DNA of 64,000 bases from Ruminococcus sp. Marseille-P6503 (GTDB taxonomy: Bacteria; Bacillota; Clostridia; Oscillospirales; Ruminococcaceae). The notes below the pieces were generated by a model, which was not told the DNA's origin, did not search any database, and saw only the letters and a list, made by a program, of their open reading frames with translations. Location: assembly GCF_900604945.1 (NCBI RefSeq), contig NZ_UWPB01000001.1:620001-684000 (forward strand). Reading direction: 5' to 3'. This document shows positions 60,267-64,000 of the stretch, in pieces. Position 1 is the stretch's first letter. Every line of letters starts with the position of its first letter. Both the position numbers and the translations under genes were made by a program.

Positions 60267-61278
60267 CGAGCTGAAAACGCTTTGTGGAATTAACGGTATT
60301 TCCGGCGACGAAGTAACCGTTGCTGATTATATATGCTCTCAGCTGGACGGCATAGCGGAATATAAGAAAGATAATCTCGGCAGCATAATAGCTTTTAAAA
60401 AGGGCAGGAGGACTTCCGGCAAAAGAGTAATGGTTTCCGCTCATATGGACGAGGTCGGAATGATAGTCACCTACATCAACGCCGACGGAACGCTAAAGAT
60501 TTCTCCGGTGGGCGGGATCGATCCGAGAGCGGTTTTCGGCAGAAGAGTGGAAATAGGTAAAAACAGGATATGCGGTGTTATTGGGGGAAAGGCGGTGCAT
60601 AATCTTACAGCCGAGGAGAGAAAGAAATCAGCGCCTTTTGAAGCAATGACCGTGGATGTCGGTACGGACAGCAGAGAAGAAACCTCAAAGCTGGTTTCCC
60701 CGGGTGACAGCGTGTGTTTTTCTTCGCAGTTTACCGAATTTGGCGACGGTCTGCTGGCTTCAAAGGCTATCGACGACCGGGCAGGCTGCGCGGTAATGCT
60801 GAAGCTTATCAGAGATGAGCTTGAATATGATACCTATTTTACCTTTGTGGTTCAGGAAGAGATAGGGCTCAGAGGGTCCGCCTGCGCTGCGTATGCCGTA
60901 AATCCCGACGCCGCGTTGGTGCTGGAAGCTACTACGGCAGCCGACGTTCCGTCTGCGTCGGAGGAAAAAAGGGTATGCGCTCTGAAAAAAGGGCCGGTAG
61001 TTTCGTTTATGGACAGGCATACCATTTATGATAAGGAGCTTTATGACCTTGCGTTTAAAACGGCTGAGGAGTTGGATATTCCATGCCAGACCAAATCAAT
61101 GGTTGCCGGAGGAAACGACGCGGGAGCGATCCATGTATCCCACGGAGGCGTAAGAACGGCGGCGATCTCGCTTCCGTGCAGGTACCTTCATACTCCGTAT
61201 TGTGTTATTGCATATGAGGATTTGGAGAACTCATATCTGCTGGCAAAAAAATTTATCGACAGGATCCATGAAAGATGA
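60259..61278 (+). CDS. M42-family metallo-aminopeptidase (second copy)
   Basis: The 339-aa protein shows the same metal-site motifs: SAHMDEVGMIVTYI, KAIDDRAGCAVML, VQEEIGLRGSACAAY, LVLEAT and RYLHTPYCVIAYED. It is clearly paralogous to the gene before it but diverged, so the two may form a mixed complex or cover different peptides. ATG 60259 fits the family; an earlier in-frame start would lie deep in the previous gene. It ends by overlapping the GNAT gene (ATGA). Confidence 0.92.
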   Translation: MLDELKTLCGINGISGDEVTVADYICSQLDGIAEYKKDNLGSIIAFKKGRRTSGKRVMVSAHMDEVGMIVTYINADGTLKISPVGGIDPRAVFGRRVEIGKNRICGVIGGKAVHNLTAEERKKSAPFEAMTVDVGTDSREETSKLVSPGDSVCFSSQFTEFGDGLLASKAIDDRAGCAVMLKLIRDELEYDTYFTFVVQEEIGLRGSACAAYAVNPDAALVLEATTAADVPSASEEKRVCALKKGPVVSFMDRHTIYDKELYDLAFKTAEELDIPCQTKSMVAGGNDAGAIHVSHGGVRTAAISLPCRYLHTPYCVIAYEDLENSYLLAKKFIDRIHER

Positions 61279-62057
61279 TAAAACGGACATATGACGTTGA
61301 TTCAGCGCTGCTTGACAGGCTGAAGCCGAATCACTATACCAGAAGAATCAAATCGCATTTTCAGGCTTACGGGACAAAATACGATTTTCTGCGATTTTTC
61401 AGTATCGGCCGTAACGGTTCCTGCCTGGGTCTGATATGTATATTTAATTCCGCGATGCTTATTTCAACCTGCCGCAACGCCTTGACTGATGAGAAAACGG
61501 CGGAGGAGATCGCGGGATTTATAAGACTGAACAAGCCGCTTTCAGTGGAGCTTGAGCCGGAGCTGGCGCAGATGGTTGCCGGATATATTTCAGACGATTA
61601 CTATGCCGACAGACGCACTGAATTTCATTTCGCGGCAATGAACTCCCTGCCTGATATGCAGGTGGACGAGCTTCCGAGACTTGACGATGTTTTTGAAATT
61701 CTGCGGCAAAGCTTTCCCGATCTTGCGGGCTCTTACGAGCTTTGGCTGACCGATACCTCCCACAGGATAAGAAGAGGTTTGTCGCAGTCGTTTCTGCTGG
61801 GAAATTATACTACCGCGACGATACAATATATAATAGACGGCGTCGCTCTTGTGGGACACGTCGCTACTGTCCCAGCGGAGAGAGGAAAGCTTCACGCGAG
61901 AAATCTTCTGTATTGGATAGGCGAAAGACTGACCGCTGACGGGTTTTCCGTACGGCTGTTTGCCCGTCCTCACAGAGTAAGCTATTATGAAGAAATAGGC
62001 TTCAAGGAAGCTGCCGCGGATTATGTTTTAGAGAGGAAAACCGATAATGACAGATAG
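61275..62057 (+). CDS. GNAT-family acetyltransferase
   Basis: The 260-aa protein has a C-terminal GNAT fold: a core strand (YIIDGVALVGHVATVP) followed by the acetyl-CoA-binding ERGKLHARNLLYWIG (variant of R/QxxGxG/A) and FARPHRVSYYEEIGFKE. An N-terminal ~120-residue half is family-like but not recognised. The acceptor is unknown; between peptidases and an amino-acid lyase-type gene it may act on amino acids or peptides. Start codon overlaps the previous stop. Confidence 0.82.
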   Translation: MIKRTYDVDSALLDRLKPNHYTRRIKSHFQAYGTKYDFLRFFSIGRNGSCLGLICIFNSAMLISTCRNALTDEKTAEEIAGFIRLNKPLSVELEPELAQMVAGYISDDYYADRRTEFHFAAMNSLPDMQVDELPRLDDVFEILRQSFPDLAGSYELWLTDTSHRIRRGLSQSFLLGNYTTATIQYIIDGVALVGHVATVPAERGKLHARNLLYWIGERLTADGFSVRLFARPHRVSYYEEIGFKEAAADYVLERKTDNDR

Positions 62058-63318
62058 CTTTTTTGATATAGACGAAAAAATACTGGGTATTGCTGAAAAA
62101 GCGCAGGAGGAATGCGCGGAAATGTTCGGCAGGATCGAGGATACCGCCGAATACAACGGCAGAAAGGTTCTGTCGGCGTTCATCAGAAATAAAGTGAGCG
62201 AGGGCTGCCTTAAAGGCACGACAGGCTACGGTTACGGAGATATGGGAAGAGATACCCTCGATAAAGTCTTTGCCGACGCTTTCGGCGGAGAGGACGCAAT
62301 TGTAAGGCATACCTTTGTAAACGGGACCCATGCTCTTTCTACCGCGCTTTTCGGGGTACTCAGAACGGGCGATACAATGCTTTCAATGACCGGCAAGCCC
62401 TACGATACCCTTGAGGAGGTAATCGGAATAAGAGGCGAAAAAGGAAACGGCTCGCTGAAGGATTTCGGAGTGAATTATATCCAGGCTGATCTGGTTGACG
62501 ATAAATATCCGGATTATGACGCCATAGCTCGCCTTGCTCCAAAGGCCAAGGTAGCGTACATTCAGCGTTCAAGAGGATATTCGCTTCGTCCGTCCTTTAC
62601 TGTGGATATTATAGGAAAAATGGCGGAGGCCGCAAAGAAAGCCAATCCTGATATAATCGTTATGGTGGATAACTGCTACGGCGAATTTGTTGAAAAGCGG
62701 GAGCCTCTTTCTGTCGGTGCGGATCTGATCATCGGCTCTCTGATAAAAAATCCGGGAGGCGGAATAGCTTCTACAGGCGGATATATATGCGGCAGAGCGG
62801 AGCTTGTGGAAAAGTGCGCCGACAGACTTACCTGTGTGGGAATGGGCAAAGAGGTGGGCTGCTCCCTGGGACAGAACAGAGAGATGTATCTTGGCTTTTT
62901 CCTCGCTCCTCAGACAGTTGAGGCGGCTTTGAAAACCTCTGTTTTTGCCTGCCGCTTCTTTGAAAAGCTGGGCTACAGGACGCTTCCCGAAAGCGGAGAG
63001 GAAAGAACCGATATAATCGCTTCGATACTGCTGGAAAATGAGGATAACCTTACGGCTTTCTGTCAGGGTATACAGAAGGGCTCTCCCGTAGACAGCTATG
63101 CTGTTCCCGAGGCTTGGGATATGCCCGGCTATGACAGTAAGGTCATAATGGCCGCGGGAGCGTTTACAATGGGAGCTTCAATAGAGCTGTCGGCGGACGC
63201 GCCGATAAGAGAGCCGTTTGCCGCGTGGCTTCAGGGCGGAATAACCTATCCCTCCGGCAAGGCGGGCGTTATGCTTGCCGCTCAGGAAATGTTTAAAAAA
63301 GGACTTATAAACATATAA
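62047..63318 (+). CDS. PLP-dependent methionine gamma-lyase family protein (YnbB/aluminium-resistance type)
   Basis: The 423-aa protein is a fold-type I PLP enzyme: GTHALSTALFGVLRTGD, AYIQRSRGYSLRPS, VMVDNCYGEFVE and the PLP-lysine segment LIIGSLIKNPGGGIA. This is the YnbB subgroup often annotated as aluminium resistance or methionine gamma-lyase family; the reaction is not settled. It overlaps the GNAT gene by 11 bases. Confidence 0.9.
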   Translation: MTDSFFDIDEKILGIAEKAQEECAEMFGRIEDTAEYNGRKVLSAFIRNKVSEGCLKGTTGYGYGDMGRDTLDKVFADAFGGEDAIVRHTFVNGTHALSTALFGVLRTGDTMLSMTGKPYDTLEEVIGIRGEKGNGSLKDFGVNYIQADLVDDKYPDYDAIARLAPKAKVAYIQRSRGYSLRPSFTVDIIGKMAEAAKKANPDIIVMVDNCYGEFVEKREPLSVGADLIIGSLIKNPGGGIASTGGYICGRAELVEKCADRLTCVGMGKEVGCSLGQNREMYLGFFLAPQTVEAALKTSVFACRFFEKLGYRTLPESGEERTDIIASILLENEDNLTAFCQGIQKGSPVDSYAVPEAWDMPGYDSKVIMAAGAFTMGASIELSADAPIREPFAAWLQGGITYPSGKAGVMLAAQEMFKKGLINI

Positions 63319-63343
63319 TATAATACTGAAAGGAATGAAAACC

Positions 63344-64000
63344 ATGGCAGAGATTTTTACCGTTTCAATTGCCAAGATCGCAGACGAGCTGAAGCTGGAA
63401 ATCGTTTATGCTCCCAAGGATCCGTCGGAGCTGCTCATTTCGGACAACGACTGTAACCGTCCGGGACTTCAGCTGATGGGCTTTTACGAGTATTTCAACG
63501 CGGAGCGTACCCAGATCTGCGGAAATATGGAGTTTGCGTATCTGGCTTCTCTGGACGAAGCGACGCGCCGTCAGCGTATAGACGCGCTTTTTGCAACAAA
63601 AATACCGTTGTTTGTTGTGGCGAGAGGTCATGAGCTTTATCCGGAAATGCTTGAGATCGCTCAAAAATACGAAGTCCCTATCGCGCGTACTGAGGACAGC
63701 ACTACTGCCTTTATCGCTTCTCTCATATCGTTTCTCAACGTTAAGCTTGCTCCGAGAATTACTCGTCACGGAGTGCTGATAGAGGTTTACGGCGAGGGAA
63801 TACTTATCGTCGGAGAAAGCGGAGTCGGAAAATCAGAAACTGCTATCGAGCTTGTAAAAAGAGGTCACCGTCTTGTCGCCGATGACGCGGTAGAAATACG
63901 CAGAGTATCAAGCTCCAGCCTTGTGGGCTCTTCACCTGACAACATCAGGCATTTTCTGGAGCTTAGAGGAATAGGTATAATAAATACCCGCCGTCTTTTC
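63344..64000 (+). CDS. hprK: HPr kinase/phosphorylase (3' end outside window)
   Basis: The frame is open to the last base. The 219 visible residues show the HprK N-terminal domain (FTVSIAKIADELKLEIVY, GLQLMGFYEYFNAERTQICG) and the kinase P-loop GESGVGKSETAIELVKRGHRLVADD. HprK phosphorylates HPr on Ser46 and directs carbon catabolite control in Firmicutes. ATG 63344 is chosen because GAAAGGA lies about 10 nt upstream; an in-frame ATG 9 bases earlier is too close to it. Confidence 0.94.
   Translation, partial: MAEIFTVSIAKIADELKLEIVYAPKDPSELLISDNDCNRPGLQLMGFYEYFNAERTQICGNMEFAYLASLDEATRRQRIDALFATKIPLFVVARGHELYPEMLEIAQKYEVPIARTEDSTTAFIASLISFLNVKLAPRITRHGVLIEVYGEGILIVGESGVGKSETAIELVKRGHRLVADDAVEIRRVSSSSLVGSSPDNIRHFLELRGIGIINTRRLF

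Overview
The window looks like chromosomal DNA of a spore-forming, low-to-mid GC Gram-positive anaerobe of the class Clostridia, most likely Ruminococcus or a relative (Oscillospiraceae). The reasons are the gene order yicC-remA-gmk-rpoZ-priA-def-fmt-rsmB-rlmN-prpC-prkC-rsgA-thiN-spoVM, the order scpA-scpB-DUF2953-ytfJ-dacF-rluB, DUF4317 and DUF1893 proteins, sigma-A promoters nearly always with 17-nt spacers, strong AGGAGG-type ribosome binding sites, and frequent TTG/GTG starts. No taxon was verified by a search.

Layout. 1-4254: end of an MgtE Mg2+ transporter, a D-Ala-D-Ala carboxypeptidase, an orphan nuclease-like/winged-helix protein and a membrane metallophosphoesterase. 4724-9080: glmS, a membrane diguanylate cyclase and a HAD phosphatase. 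9216-22283: a long co-directional housekeeping block (RNA turnover, GMP kinase, RNAP omega, replication restart, N-terminal formyl-Met processing, rRNA methylation, PASTA kinase/phosphatase, RsgA, thiamine pyrophosphokinase) ending in the 29-codon sporulation gene spoVM; rpmB is opposed to it. 23064-28951: M50 protease, condensin subunits ScpA/ScpB, sporulation-linked YtfJ and DacF, and a pseudouridine synthase. 29158-32379: three subunits resembling a soluble biotin-dependent transcarboxylase. 33682-35497 (minus): MarR regulator plus citrate synthase. 35744-38028: YbaK, an MFS exporter behind an elaborate leader, and the stump of an AraC-type regulator. 38424-44221: sortase-anchored GLUG adhesin, RecD2, ComF and two tiny unknown genes. 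44366-52494: PrsA-like foldase, GDPD, pentapeptide-repeat protein, an AMP-ligase/ACP/acyltransferase fusion with its MarR regulator, and an ABC-F protein behind a transcription attenuator. 52710-64000: aspartate kinase, ferredoxin-type aldo/keto reductase, an ECF S-component, DUF1893, DUF134-NifX, then murD, two M42 peptidases, GNAT, a PLP enzyme and the start of hprK.

The least ordinary material is regulatory RNA. Three leaders stand out: (i) upstream of the MFS exporter, a promoter overlapped by a 20-bp dyad, a 26-codon leader peptide and two interleaved inverted repeats; (ii) upstream of the ABC-F gene, a consensus promoter, an Arg-rich mini-ORF and an intrinsic terminator butted against the ribosome binding site, with upstream segments able to form an antiterminator; (iii) upstream of the ECF S-component, a strong Shine-Dalgarno separated from its AUG by a 15-bp hairpin that fills the gap exactly. 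Two MarR genes each carry an inverted repeat on their own promoter and head operons for citrate synthase and for the ligase/ACP/acyltransferase fusion.

All product names come from reading motifs and gene order by eye; no alignment, folding or database search was run. No tRNA, rRNA, CRISPR array, complete insertion sequence or prophage was seen.
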